Shown one piece after another: positions 13,301 through 26,396 of a DNA stretch of 64,000 nucleotides. The stretch is from Pithys albifrons albifrons (lineage: Eukaryota > Chordata > Aves > Passeriformes > Thamnophilidae): assembly GCF_047495875.1 (NCBI RefSeq), contig NC_092467.1, forward strand, positions 21,843,066-21,907,065. Direction: 5' to 3'. The notes beneath the pieces were generated by a model. It made no database searches, had not been told where the DNA came from, and saw only the letters and a program-made list of their open reading frames with translations. Positions within the stretch are counted from its first letter, which is position 1, and every line of letters begins with the position of its first letter. A program made the translations under genes and the position numbers.

Positions 13301-16195
13301 ATGCAAATAATTCATTTTCTTGTGTTTCAAGCTAGGCAGTACCTAGTCTCCCCTTTAAATAGGTGATGAGAAGACAATGGATCCTCTGGAAGATCACAAT
13401 GAGATGTGAAATATATTGTACAAAAGGTGTTAAAAAAATCATGTGATGAAAGACAATGTACTAAGAAAATGGAAATTAAAATCTTGTGCACTTGATCCAA
13501 TTTGCATGTATTTTAGCATCCCACAGGGCAAATAAACATGTTTTGTAACTACTGACACCTTCAAATCAAATTCAGAGACCAAGTCACTGAGGGGGTTTTC
13601 CAGCCTCACAGTCTTTGCAGCTCTGACAGAAAACAACAGACATGACTTTGGGCTGTGGGAGAGACAATGTTTTACTGTTTATACACTTAAAACCAGCTAA
13701 AATTCCACCAATTATTCTGTAAAGAGAAGAGTAATGTCAGCAACTGGACAGTTTGTGTCTCCACTTCAGGCAATTTAATATCTCCAATCTTTTATTTTCC
13801 TTTTTCTCTACTCCATAAAATGCCAATAAATCCTCCTTTTCTTTAATCTAAGCTTAATTGGGTTTTTGGGTGTTATCTGGGGAAATTACTTTTTTGCATT
13901 CCTGAGGGAAACAGAACAGTGTCCTCAGGAGAGCTGAACACAACAGTCAGCCTGCTGGTCAAGGTCAGGGGAAAAACTCATCTTCTTTCAAGGAACTGCC
14001 TCAGAGAGGTAGGTCAGTCATGTCACTGTGAACAGAGAAAGGGCTAAATGACTTGAGGATACAATGCACCATCAGGGACTTAGATACATGTAATAGACTA
14101 CTGGTACTGAGAGGTAGGATTATACATAAATATGCTGGAATAAGATGGATATCTTAGAAAAATACTTCAAAAGCAACATGCTCACTGAAATACAGTGCAC
14201 ATGCACAAGTCATATAATTTTAATTATAAAAGCATAATTAAAGTGGTACAATTGTCTTAATGTGGATGGAGACTTAGAGGTACAAAGGTGTTTGTTCCAT
14301 GATAAGCTAGCCTTAGAAAATGAGAATAAAAGGCATTTCTGGAATAAGGCATCTTGACACTACACATCTATGCCCATGGCAGAAGACAACTATTTCCATT
14401 ATGGATGCGAACGTAATGGTATAAAAAGTGCATGTAATCCAGTCCCAACAAAAGAGGGCACATTTTAATAGAAATAGGAAAAATAGGGTGCTTGATAAAA
14501 AAAATAAGCATTAAAAAACCCAGTTCCCTTTTGTGTGTACATCAAAGGCACACCATTATCAACACAAAAGGAGTTTGTGTGTCACTGATGCCCTCCTCGG
14601 GGTCTGCACACACAGACTTTCCATTAATAGTTCTCCACATTGTGTAATATATAAAACAGAAATAGAACCAGCACTGTGAGGTGCTTTCAATGGAGTTATC
14701 ACTTTGCAAGACTAGGCCTAGCATTTTTATTATTTTTGTTTCTTTGTATCACTGTGCTGCTTGGAATATTTATTCAAAGCACTTGTGTTCCAAATATTTC
14801 CATTTTCAGAATACAGTTTAATGTATAGACAGAGCAGCAGACTGTCTGCTTCCTGACAGAGCTGATAAGAACCAAAATGTTTACAACATAAAGCTGTCTG
14901 AGAGAAGCAAAGCAACAGACCCTCTGCAGGACAGCTGCTCAGACAGGAGTATCTACGGGTAAATCTGCAATGACTCACACTGACAGAACCATCCTACCTG
15001 CTATCCAGACATCTTCCTGTGAAATACCAAACCAACTAACGAGTACAACCCAAAGCTATTTTTATTGTGAAAATACTACATCTTCCCATGCTGGGTGTAG
15101 ATGTAGATATAGTCCACATATATTCCAGACGCCAACCTACCGGAAACACTTGCTGTGACACCAACAACTGCAATACAAGTAGTTTTTCTCCTCTTAGGTG
15201 AAACAGTGCTACCCAGCAGTCTGTGATGTGCTGGGATGAACACACATACTGTCTCACTCTGTTTGGATCTCTCCAACAACTCTGTAGAGCATGGAAACTT
15301 ATGTAAGAGTTCATGTTGCTCCTAGCATTGACCACTGTCATCTGCAGCTGCATTCTTAGGCAATGCCTCCTGCAAGCCTAACTCACACCCATAATTACTA
15401 AACCACTGTCCAATATCAAGGTGCCCTCTTGGCACAACTGTACCAGTAATTCACAAAAGATCTCAATATCCATAATTCTACTGCGGCTACTTTGAGAGAG
15501 GGCTTGGGAGGAAATAAACAGCCCTGAAACAAACTGCTTTATGAATTATTCTGATGCAAATTCATGCTCTAAAGCATTCCTCTTGTGCTAGAAGGAAGGA
15601 ATATAAACAACTGAGAATATATTTTAATATGTGGATTTACAGAGGCCATTATAAAAAACTGATTAACTGCAACAAACCTGCATAAAAATAGTAATTTAAA
15701 AAGTTGGGTGAGAATCACAGTAGTGATGGACAGCTAACCAATACACTCACCTAACACTGAGTCACAGAAAAAAGGATGTCAATTTCTATTATTCCTATTT
15801 AACAATGTGGATTTTAAAACATTTTGGCGTAGATCTTTAAAACAGATAGGCACTTAAATCTGTTTGAAATTAATGCAAATTTTTCATCAAACTACTTTTG
15901 AAGAACTGGCCCTCTGGACTTCTCAGGGTATTATCATCACAGTTAATATATTCATACAGGAAAGAAATTGGCTTAGTCACACAGTCTATCAGCTGAGATT
16001 TGCAGCAGCACCCTCCTCACTGAAGAAAATAATCTCATATTAAAATTTTGAACATTGTCAAACTATTTCAAACACTAATATTGTTCTGTGCAACTTGATC
16101 CCTTCCCAGAGCAATGGCTAAGATGCTGATATCACAGTAAAATCAGGATTCTAAATCCATGAAATACTGAATTATACCAGACTACCGAGTGCTGA
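10366..16195. other. Intronic DNA with one POU/homeobox-rich stretch
   Basis: AT-rich, no exon or recognised mobile element. At 13289-13310 a TTAATTAA homeobox-type core is followed by a perfect octamer ATGCAAAT (13301-13308). A small non-AT pocket near 12730-12830 holds nothing recognisable. Confidence 0.45.
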
Positions 16196-16560
16196 TCCTA
16201 CCATGGTATCGTGGCACCTGTGTGCCACTGAGGCGCTGAGGCTCCCTGGGACACAGAAGCAGTGGGGGCTCCTCATGGTGCTGGCAGAGAAGAGCCTCAC
16301 CATTCCAGCCAGGGAGCAGGATAACTGGGGGAGCAGCCCCAGCCCTGGGCATCAGACATCTCCCTGGGGACAGGGATGTGCTCAGGCCAGGCCAGGCTGT
16401 CAACCTGTGGGTTGAGCCCAGCTCAGCAGGGCTGGGACAGAACCAGGACAGACCTGGAGGCTGGCACTCCTACAGAGTAGGGACTGACAGCCTCAGGCTG
16501 GGCTGAAATGGAGCTGCTGGTCCCACGGGAGTGGTGAGCCAAGCTGTTCACACCCTTCTC
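16196..16560. other. GC-rich block, unrecognised
   Basis: About 360 bp of GC-rich sequence with abrupt borders, few CpG and many CTGGG/CAGCC-type words. Open frames of 70-73 codons overlap on both strands and look compositional. It resembles decayed repeat sequence more than an exon, but I cannot name a family. Confidence 0.3.
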
Positions 16561-18016
16561 CAAAGCAAATGCAGAACTGTCTTGTGACTCCTGAAAAAAT
16601 TATCTACAGGTTTTATGGAGAACATGGATGAAGAAGACAGTCTGTGGGGAAAGGGTCCTGTCACAAAGGAAAGGCTGAGCAGGAAGGTCCCATCAACTGT
16701 TTGCGCTGCAGTATGCAGTCCACAGCAACATCAGCTTCAGATCTAATGATCTGAAACTAGGCATCAGACAAAGGACAGATAGGTCAAATAGTATTTGTAA
16801 GATTTACAGGTACCGTGAAAAACCACATGGATGGCATTGCCCATTACTCCTTGGTACAATAACTCTGTCATGGCATGGCTAGACCAAGCAATATCAATCG
16901 ACATAATTCACAATTTTACCAGTCTAAGGCACAGCAGGTTAAGACACCAGGCTATGATCTTACTCCCACATGAGTTTTACAAAATGCAAATTATAAACTT
17001 AGTGTAATTATTTTATACTAAGATATGAGATTTTTCCAGTTAAGAGCTCTAAATGTGAGATAAGTTCAACACAAGAAGTATTTCACTAATATCCATTTAT
17101 GACAGCTTGTGCCCATCCAAATAACACAGAGTTAACTGCAAACAACACTTTTTTAACTTCTAAACACAACTTGAGACCAGTCTTTCAAAAAAGTCACGAT
17201 GAAATTCACTTTGGAGAATCTCTTTTTTCAACTCTTCCTAATGCAGCTTTAAATTAACATGTTCAATATAGCAAGCAACACTCCAGCTCTAAAAGCCAGA
17301 ACCAGTCTTGACCCTCATTTTATCTTAGCTGGAAATAATTACTTGAGAGTAATGTAGAGTGCCAAAGGTATTCTTGAATTTCACTGAATTATTATTGGAC
17401 ATGTTTTGGCTCAAATCACTCAGTGTAACACCACACAGGTGTACATCAGGTTATTTTGTAGCAATTCTTGCTTGCTTGCAGATGAAAATCACAATCCTTG
17501 ACTGCAATTTCAAGTAAATCCACAGACTTCAGGATCAATCCCATAATTTGATCTATGTGAGTAATCACATCAGTTGGTTTGTAAAAATCCTTCTCCAACA
17601 GAAAAGCACATACTTGTTTCCCTGAGCCACGTTACGTCATTTATCAGGCCTAACGCATGGAATAGTATATTTCAACTAGGGTGTTGTACATAGCTACCCA
17701 TCAGCTATCACATATAGTCACTGCTGTTTGTGGAGGTGTGTCACATGAGCTGTCAATAGAGTTTCTCAAGCAATACCTTGAAATTCAGCTGTATCTCAGT
17801 GGATGACTGGCTAATTTTATGGAGTCTAGACAGAAAGTTTGAAAATTAACATGCATAAATTTGAATCAATCATTCCTGTGCATTTAGCAGTCACTGCACT
17901 ACAGATCTCTATGCAAAAACAACCAGAGTTGACTGGAACATCAATAAGAAACACCACAATAGATGGCTACCTGTCAACAAACAGTCAAGTATCTACATCA
18001 TCACAACTCTGCCATG

Positions 18017-18052
18017 TCTGGCAGCATGTATGCTCTCTGGCAGGATGTATGC
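18017..18052. repeat. 17-bp near-tandem duplication
   Basis: TCTGGCAGCATGTATGC (18017-18033) and TCTGGCAGGATGTATGC (18036-18052) match at 16 of 17 positions, separated by two bases. Confidence 0.75.
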
Positions 18053-20216
18053 ATGAGGTCATCGTGCCTTTAGCAGCTATTAGCACTAACTAAGGGTTAA
18101 TCATGGTGGAAAATCTCAATGGTTCAGCCTTAGTATAAACAATGCAGTGTTATTTGTCACATGACCAAAGACTGGCTAGATTCTCACTAATCAGTTCTGA
18201 GAGTGCCAAAGGCTCACTGATTGTTTCATCAACTCAGGTTTATTCCAAGTATAGCTCATCAGATTACAAGTCTGACAGATGCTGAAGTATCTCACAGCTG
18301 ATGAGCAGTGTCACAACATCGAACTGAAATGAGGCTGAATCTTTCTTTCAAAACTTACTAGATATAAAGCAGGCTCCTTCAGAGCCTACTTGAAAAATTA
18401 ATTGTATCATGCTAAAGTTCTTAAATATTCAAATGCCACTAAAATGCATACTCCAAAAAATCCTACTCTCACAGTGTGCCTGAAGTGATACTTCTACACA
18501 CACTGGAGTAATATGAAAAATATGGCCTTTTGTACTCTTAATGAATCAGAATCAAATACAAGGACACAAGACGGTTGATCTGAGAAAGCAACAGGTACAC
18601 AGACATTAACTGAGCAATGTACCTGATATATGAGGTAATCCCCACAGCAGATGTTTCACACACATCACACATGTTTCTTTGGTATTAGTACTCTAAAGAA
18701 ATATTTCAACATTCCTCTGCAGCCTAGTAAGCAGTTAATAATCTCATCTAGTATTTTTTTAAACACTGTAAAAGAGTTTATTCTATATAACATACCCATT
18801 CAGCCTAATCAGGGGTGACACACACAGGCATATATACCCTCACACTGGTATTGAGAACCTCATTTCTACTAACAGCCAAATCACTTTGGATTACACAGTT
18901 TCAAACCTTCAAAACATTTTGCAATAATGCAGGAACCTTCCACTGCAGAGGCACATAAAAGCACCACAAACAGTTGGACATAATTCAGTTACCTATTTTA
19001 TCCTGTGATACTTCAAAGTTTTCTTTACTTTTTTTTTTCTGGTGTTTGATACAGTTACATTATTAAAATTATCATGTAACTGTACCAATATGAGATAAAA
19101 TAGTACCTATAAGGCTTCTAGCACTTACAAAAACTTCTCAGAATTCAGACACAAGTATACTGTTCACTGGTCCTTAATGCTTTACCTTGCATCTTCTTGC
19201 CTTACCTTCTGCCTTTCATCTTAGTCCTCAAAATCTTTAGGCCTGGCAACTGAACTATTTATTACACATTTGCAGAGTTCCCTGAACATTTAGGAACGGT
19301 TCCCTACCTATGCCTAAAAATAAATACACAGTATCAGAAAATGTTGTCTACTGCAATGCCCTAGAGATACTACTCACCAACAACATCCCATGTTCATTTC
19401 TCCCTGGCTCTCCAGCCAAAGCAATGCAAATGCGTACGTTCCACTCACAGCAAACTATTACATCTAAGAAAGGGTAGCTCAGCACTCTTGACCCATGTGA
19501 CCAAATGGAATAAGGAGAATTTAACCATCCTTGGGAAAAAAAAATCACTCTATAACCTGTAGTTTGTACAATTCACAGAGTACATGCGATTTATACAGAG
19601 TTAGTTGATCTCTCTGTTTCAAAAGATACTGTCCTTTGTTCTCGTCCTTTTCAAACTAACTCTGACCATCAATGGAAAAATATTCATGCATTTTCATAAC
19701 ATTACAGTAAACTTAAAATGGAGGGTAAAGGAGCTCTTTTTATGTGAAGGTCTTCAGTTCTGGACACAGAAGCACCCACACCACTTTTATGCATTACATG
19801 TTGTTGACACTAACTAATCAAAAGCTACCCATATGCAAATAGCCGCATATTCCTCAAGGTACTAGATCACTTTGCGAGAGTCCATCGCTTCCTGAGCCCA
19901 CTGATGATATTTACATGCACCATGGGAATGAGACTAGGATATGCACGAGGTCAGGACAGATTGCCAGAGTTTTTACTAACGCAACAGTAAACGTTTCATT
20001 TTTCTCACAGAAGAACTCAAATGTTTAAGTACTACACTGAAACACAGCTGTAATTCTGGTCAGTGCTTTCTGACAGTATCTTTCAAGAGCACTAAATATT
20101 CTCTCAAGTGTGTGGGCATTTCTGGACTATGAAAACTGCAGCTGAGAGGAGGAGGCCTCAACAGCAGTCACTGAATAGTCTCTGAGCATCATCCAAGTAG
20201 TACTCACATGCTGCTC

Positions 20217-20234
20217 TATCTCACATGTGAGATA
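20217..20234. repeat. 18-bp perfect palindrome
   Basis: TATCTCACATGTGAGATA equals its own reverse complement with no spacer and is centred on the E-box CACATGTG. It could be a bHLH-type binding site or chance. Confidence 0.6.
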
Positions 20235-23200
20235 TCCTTAAGTATTCAGAGAGCAAATGCAGTGATGCTTCTAAAATGCAGTACCATGTTTTATCTGACT
20301 AAATATTATGCCCCACCCTCCCCAAAGGGTCCGTGAAACATCAGAAAGTCAAAGTCAGTTAGGCATTAAATAGGTCTTAAAATTGATTCTGAAGTCCCTC
20401 TTCCTAAAATAATCTATACTGAACAACAACAACAACAAAAAATGGAATAAAATCTTCATCCTGGTAAATAATTCATGATAAACACAATCTTTGGAATTTG
20501 AACACATAATTAAATGCTGTCATCATTAAACATTTATCAAGTTGAAAATATGGTGCACTTGAAAATACCCAATTTGTTAGTACAGAGAAATGTGACTTGC
20601 CCTGATTATTCACTGAACTCCTGACATACTGTAACACACAGCATTAACAATAGAACTTGAATTAGAGCATTAGATGCTTGTTCATAACAGAACATTACAA
20701 ACTGTAAACTAAGTTTTGGATTTTCAGTAGTTTTATTTTCATTTAAGAATCTAAAATTATAAAGTAAAGGCACTAACTGAGAGGCAAGGAGGACTGCTTG
20801 GAAACAGCTAGACGAGTCCTGGCCTGAAGAATGTACAAATACAGGTAAACATTTCAGTTAGATATATTTGATGGTCAAACTAAAACCTTTTAACAGGACC
20901 GTGAAAGGCAATGAATGATTTGCAGGATAAATGCAAGTTCTTAATGGCACATCTTTACTGCTCCAATTAATATTCCATCAGTCATTAGTAACCAAATCCT
21001 TTAGAAGAAAAGCAAAATACAGGTGATGGTCGCAATTTGAACACAGATTTTCTTCACAGAAAACGTTTAAAAACAACTTGTTGTTTTTGAAGTCATTAAT
21101 TTAGAAAAACAGATAAACCCTAAGCTTCCAGGAAACTGCTTTCCCCCTCAATATTAGATTTACTTGGTTTTACTGAAATGCATTTTTTTCACTTTAAATA
21201 CAACATATATTTTAAAAAAATATATGGTTCTACAAATAATAAAATATGATAATATAAAAATCTGGTTTTGAAGTACCTAAAATGAAAAAAACCTTAATAT
21301 ATTTTTTCAAATGCTTTTGTTTTCTGGTAGGTTGTCCCTAAAAGAAGGCAGATACACTGATATCAAAGAATGGTGTATTTAAGGCTGGTTCCTTTATATA
21401 CAGCATACCATGTGAGAGTGATTAAAGAAACTCATCCTCTCATTATGATTGTAACATGGCTCACTGGTAAACACAAAGTTTATGAACAATATGCAACTGT
21501 TTCAGATCCAATTACATGCACTTAAAAATAAATGAAGAAACACTCTTACCATGCAAGTTATTTGACATTAAATCAGTAATTGAAATAAATTTAATTTCAC
21601 TTGGGATTCCATTTTATCTTACAGCAAAATAACTAAATAGATCCTTTTTGTTTTCATATTTATGCTTTCTTTGATCTTCAAAACACAGGGAAATCTACTG
21701 CATATTAAAGTAATTTTGTATACTCAATATCCTAAATTTCTCCACGAATCACAGTCACCAAACCACAGCTTCATATCAGGACAACATACAGCAATGCATA
21801 GAAGGATTACCTTTCTCCCATTGATTATTTATGAATACCCATTAAAAACACCAAAGTGCAGGCTATTAATCTATCCAATAAATAGCTAAAATAACATTTC
21901 TTATATCCTGGATTATTCCTGACACTCAGTGTCATTAGGATTTTAGAAGGCCAGTTTTGTTTTCCATGCAATCACCTACAAAGGAAAAACAAATGTTTAC
22001 AGCTGTCAGAACACATCTACAACTGTATTCACAAACAAGGTATCCATAAAAACACCGGATACACAACAACAAAGAATATTCACAGCTGCAAATAGGCCAC
22101 ATAGGATATCTTTTATTTAGTAACTAATTGGAAGATTTGGGTACCTAGCATCAGATTTAACTTTCTTGTTATTACAGTGTAGTTTGGGGAAGTAATTAAC
22201 CACAAATTCATTTAATGCTTAAATTTAAATCACTTTTTTGGGTTTTCTTCAGGATTAAAGCTTTCTAAGACAAAAGAAATGCATCTGCAGAAACACAATT
22301 TAAAGATAGAACTGCATAATTAAATAGGACTAAGAAAATCTGCCCAGCTCCAGGCTGGATGCCTGACTGGATTTACTCCAAGAAGGCATGGGTTCTTTGA
22401 GCTCAGAGCATTGGGAAATATGACAGTGGTTGCACAGGAGTTACAGTCCTCAAATCTCCATTTGTTTCTGAACAGGAAAGCTGTCCACAGTGGTCGGACT
22501 ACGGACGTGATGTCTTGCATAAGCCAGAGTTATGGGGCTCAAACCTAATTCCTGCTGAAGACATGGCAGTCTTAGGTGGAATCAAGCTGAGGTATTGATC
22601 CTCATTATATGTAACAGGCAAAACAAGCACCATAAGCCCCGATTAGTGCCATAAGCCTCCAAGATGTACTTAGCACAAAGATACAACTGAAGCCTGGGAA
22701 AACTGAAAGGCAGAAGTAAGACAATACATGAAACAGGATTACCTAAGCAAGCAGGAAGCAGAAAGTAGAATGCAAAGAAGAAGAAAGGACTAAAGGCAAG
22801 AAAATGTGAAATTTCAGAAGGAGCACTACACTATAATACAAAAGAAGAAAACTACACTTATGGAGTAGACGAAGGGCAGAAGCCTCAAAGACAGTACTAG
22901 AAAATGTAATGGATACTGACACGAGATAGTTTTTAAAGAAAATTTCTCCAAGTGGGAACACACCTCAAGGTCCTTCAAACGTATCTCCTCAGAGAGGAGC
23001 AGAAAAAACCCATTCAGCTTTTTTCCTGACCTCAAAAACTGGTTAAAAAAGAAATGTGATCAAAAGCTCACTCCACCTACCAGCCAAACAGATAGTACAG
23101 CATGAGGTGCTTATGGGAGGGAAAGCTCCTGAAGGAGGGGCTGGAGCACGAACCCTCCACGGAACATCCCCGAGGTGAACTGTGGGCACAGCTCCCACGG

Positions 23201-24032
23201 GACAGGAAGCACAGGGCGCTGCAGCTGCTGCTGCACTGACTTTCAACCTAATGCTACAGGGAGGAAAATTTCAATCCCAATCTTCTACAATACAAAATCA
23301 GCAGTGGGTAAATGAGCTATTAGAGGTAATGAAACTACACTTGTTGATTAGAGAGTGCTTGGATTATACTCCATTCCCCAGGGCTGCGCATAAAAACAGA
23401 CCCTGTATCACACTTCTGTATGGAGAATTAAAACACCAAGAACTAAGTTAATACAAGGGCACACCACCTCTTCAGAGGCACACTTACATAACACAAAGAA
23501 AATCCTACAGTGAACACATAAAACCAAGGAAAAGTACGTTTCTTACACCCAAAGTGAGAAGACCTAACTCAGAGAGGAAAGCATATGAACTCCGTTAGTT
23601 CCAGCCACATGCAGACAGTAAGAATCATTTGACCAATATTGTACAAGTGTTCAAAAGACTGAATGATACTAGATGGTGTTCAGAGGAGTTGGAGTTACGT
23701 TAAAATCCTGAAAATAATTTGAAAAAGAATTTTATTCCAAAAGGAAGAAAAGCTGTAAAATCTCAAAACATTTTCTGGTTCCATAAAGCCAGAGGTTACG
23801 TTAATGAATGTATAGGATGGGAGATAGGTGTTTAATCAATTCACTTAAAAAGCCACAAATAAATGGTGTATGAACAAGTCAGGTTTCTGATTCAAGAACT
23901 CCTTCGCTACATTAAGATTCATGACACAAGTTCCTCCATATTTCAGGTTTTCTCATATTCCAGGAACCAAAATAATTTTCAGTGTGCAAGTTAAAATAAT
24001 CTATTATATGATCTCATAATATATGTATATAC

Positions 24033-24117
24033 GGACTTGCCAGTGCTGGGTTAATAGTAGGGCTTGATGATCTTAGAGGACTTTTCCAAACTAAATTATT
24101 CTACAGTTCTCTGATGC
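24033..24117 (+). mobile_element. CR1 LINE 3'-end fragment, plus orientation
   Basis: Contains GATGATCTTAGAGGACTTTT followed by CCAAACTAAATTATTCTA, the typical avian CR1 3' terminus with the remnant of its ATTCTATG-type tail at the right end. Upstream, GCCAGTGCTGGGTTAATAG aligns with the same section of the CR1 copy at 26 kb. It is heavily 5'-truncated, as most CR1 copies are, and has no coding capacity. Confidence 0.85.
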
Positions 24118-26021
24118 TGCATGTCTCTCCACTATGAATACATTTTACTACAGATATCAGTCTGTTACAGATCAATCTGGAGCAACTCAGTCCTTTAGCT
24201 CCTACTACAACACCCTTTGGTTTTAAATGTGCAGGCCTACAGTACAAGCTCTGATGTCTGTCACATACATAACCAAATAAAATACTGAAACAACAGCTGA
24301 ACTTACGCACATATGCTAGCAGGACTGTGGCTTTCAATTCTACAGATCTGGAAGTTCTTGGGAAACAAAGCAAACGGAAATGTATATCCAAGCTTGCTTG
24401 AGACAAGAGATTGTATGCCTCAAAGTAAAGAATGATTTTGCTTCTCAATAACAACAGAATCACAGACTATATTTCAGTATTTATTACTTAAGGTGCCCCA
24501 TAAAGTCAGTGATGAATTTGGTATTGACTCCAGGACATCATAATCCAATGCAGGACATTTTCATTTAATAAATTCTAACAAAGTACAGGATCAAAGTTCT
24601 GTCTACATACTTGGAATGCCTAATGTTCTATTCACTACATTCAGCTACCTGACATTCAGGGTGAAAACCAAGATAACCCTAAGGAAGGACTAGTCATTAA
24701 CATTCCAGAAGACACAACTGCTGCTGAAGGATATGTGTTTGAGCGGATAGTTTGGAAAAGCACAGAATTTCAGAGAATCCCCTCACAGGAGGTGGAGAAG
24801 GAGGCCAGAATATTGGTAATAAACCCTTAGCAGCACTAAATAACCAAAACATTATAGTAAGTGAGCACAGTGAATAGTCACATATCTATTTCTCATTGAT
24901 TTCAATAGGATTCAGTGTACCATATCTGATAAACTATACTGTGCAGCTAATAAAACACATGCATGACTATTAATGGGTATTTCTCTTTTTTAACTCATAA
25001 TACTATAAACAGTACTTTGTATTTTATATTGATTTTAGGGCACATATATTATGTCCCATTAGAATCAATGAGGAGTGAAAATACAGTCACTGAAAATAAT
25101 TTGTATTAAGATAAATATGATTCACATTTTAGCCTTTTACCACATTTTTAACAAAACAGGATGAAAAACAAATTTAAGATGACATTTATATTTAAGAACA
25201 GCACAAAGAAATAAAAGACTTGTGAGATCCAGAAGCATAGGATGGACCTACAAATGAGGAGAAGATTGCTCAGGTGAATGACAAATACACAGAGACTTCA
25301 CCCGGCATTTGTTTTCTTATCCTTGCTTCATGTCTGTCCCTTATCAAACTTAATTTTCTATCTAAATCAAACACTGAAACCACCAGCAATTTTCTTGCAA
25401 AAGCTGGAATTTAGATTCTATGGCATATGCTTAATCTTCTGGAAAGCAGCATTGACACAAGCACAGACAATTATATCAAAATATTAAATAAAAGGATTTA
25501 ATATTTTTGTAAAAACCATATACATGAACTCACTGGCAATATTTAAATGCTTGAATAAAACAATAATACTACTTAGTGAACATGTTCATGAAGAGCTGAC
25601 AGATTCTGTAGTTGCCAAGAGTAGCAAAAACTTACCAGAGAACAATCATAAACACCGTGGCTAAACACAAAAACAAGTGCCACACATCCTTCAACCTCAT
25701 CAGCCAAATTACTATTTTGTTTCTTCATTTTTAATACGTACAAGTGCTTTTCTCCATTTCCTCAGATTTAGGGTAACATATTTAAAAGGCATTCAGGACT
25801 CATATTAACATCTAACCAGCATTAAAAACTGTCAATTTATTTTATCCCTCTTAGCTCCCTGATTACAAAGTTCTATTAAGTGTACGACAGCACCAGTTCA
25901 TGAAGACAATCAAGAAGAAAGGTCAGTGGTTTCTGAAAGTAAGTTCTGACCTTTTGGGGAACAGCTGGGACTTGAGCTCAGTACTAGTTTCAAGAATGAA
26001 AAACAGATCTGGTGTCTCTCA
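24118..26021. other. Intronic DNA between two CR1 fragments
   Basis: AT-rich sequence, with no exon or recognised repeat seen. Frames at 24101-24463 (minus) and 25278-25487 (plus) are taken as chance. Confidence 0.45.
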
Positions 26022-26396
26022 GTCACAGAAGCACAGAACCATTAAGGTTGGAAAAGGCCTCTAAGACCAGGTCCAACTGTTAACTCAGCACTGCCACCTC
26101 CAACACTAAATCATGTCCCTGAGCACCACGTTCACATGTGTTTTGAACACCTCCAGGGATGGTGATTCCACCACCACCCCAGGCAGCCTGTTCCAATGCC
26201 TGACCACCCTTTCAGTGAAGAAATTTCTTACCTAGAAGAGACCAAATGCCACCTGTTTATAACCTCCTTTCAAGAGCAATAATGTCCCCCTTGAGCCTCC
26301 TTTTCCTCAAACTAAACAACCCCAGCTCTCTCAGCCAATCCTTCTAAGATTTGTGCTCCAAACCTTTCATCAATAGTATAATCCTGACACTGTCCA
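26022..26396 (-). mobile_element. CR1 LINE 3'-end fragment, minus orientation
   Basis: About 375 bp of clear avian CR1 in reverse. The left edge carries the tail repeat (CACAGAAGCACAGAACC), then GGTTGGAAAAGGCCTCTAAG. Further right are the diagnostic CR1 words CCAGGGATGGTGATTCCACC, GGCAGCCTGTTCCAATGCC and ACCCTTTCAGTGAAGAAAT, and CCCCAGCTCTCTCAGCCAAT. It covers the end of ORF2 and the 3' UTR of the element, 5'-truncated near 26396. Stops and indels leave no usable frame. Of the two CR1 copies here, this is the longer and better preserved. Confidence 0.95.

Larger units (their letters stand above)
16561..24032. other. Intronic DNA, short repeats only
   Basis: AT-rich, no gene. It contains a 17-bp near-duplicate at 18017-18052, an 18-bp perfect palindrome at 20217-20234, a short CAA run near 20424-20439 and very AT-rich sequence around 21180-21320. 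Confidence 0.45.
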
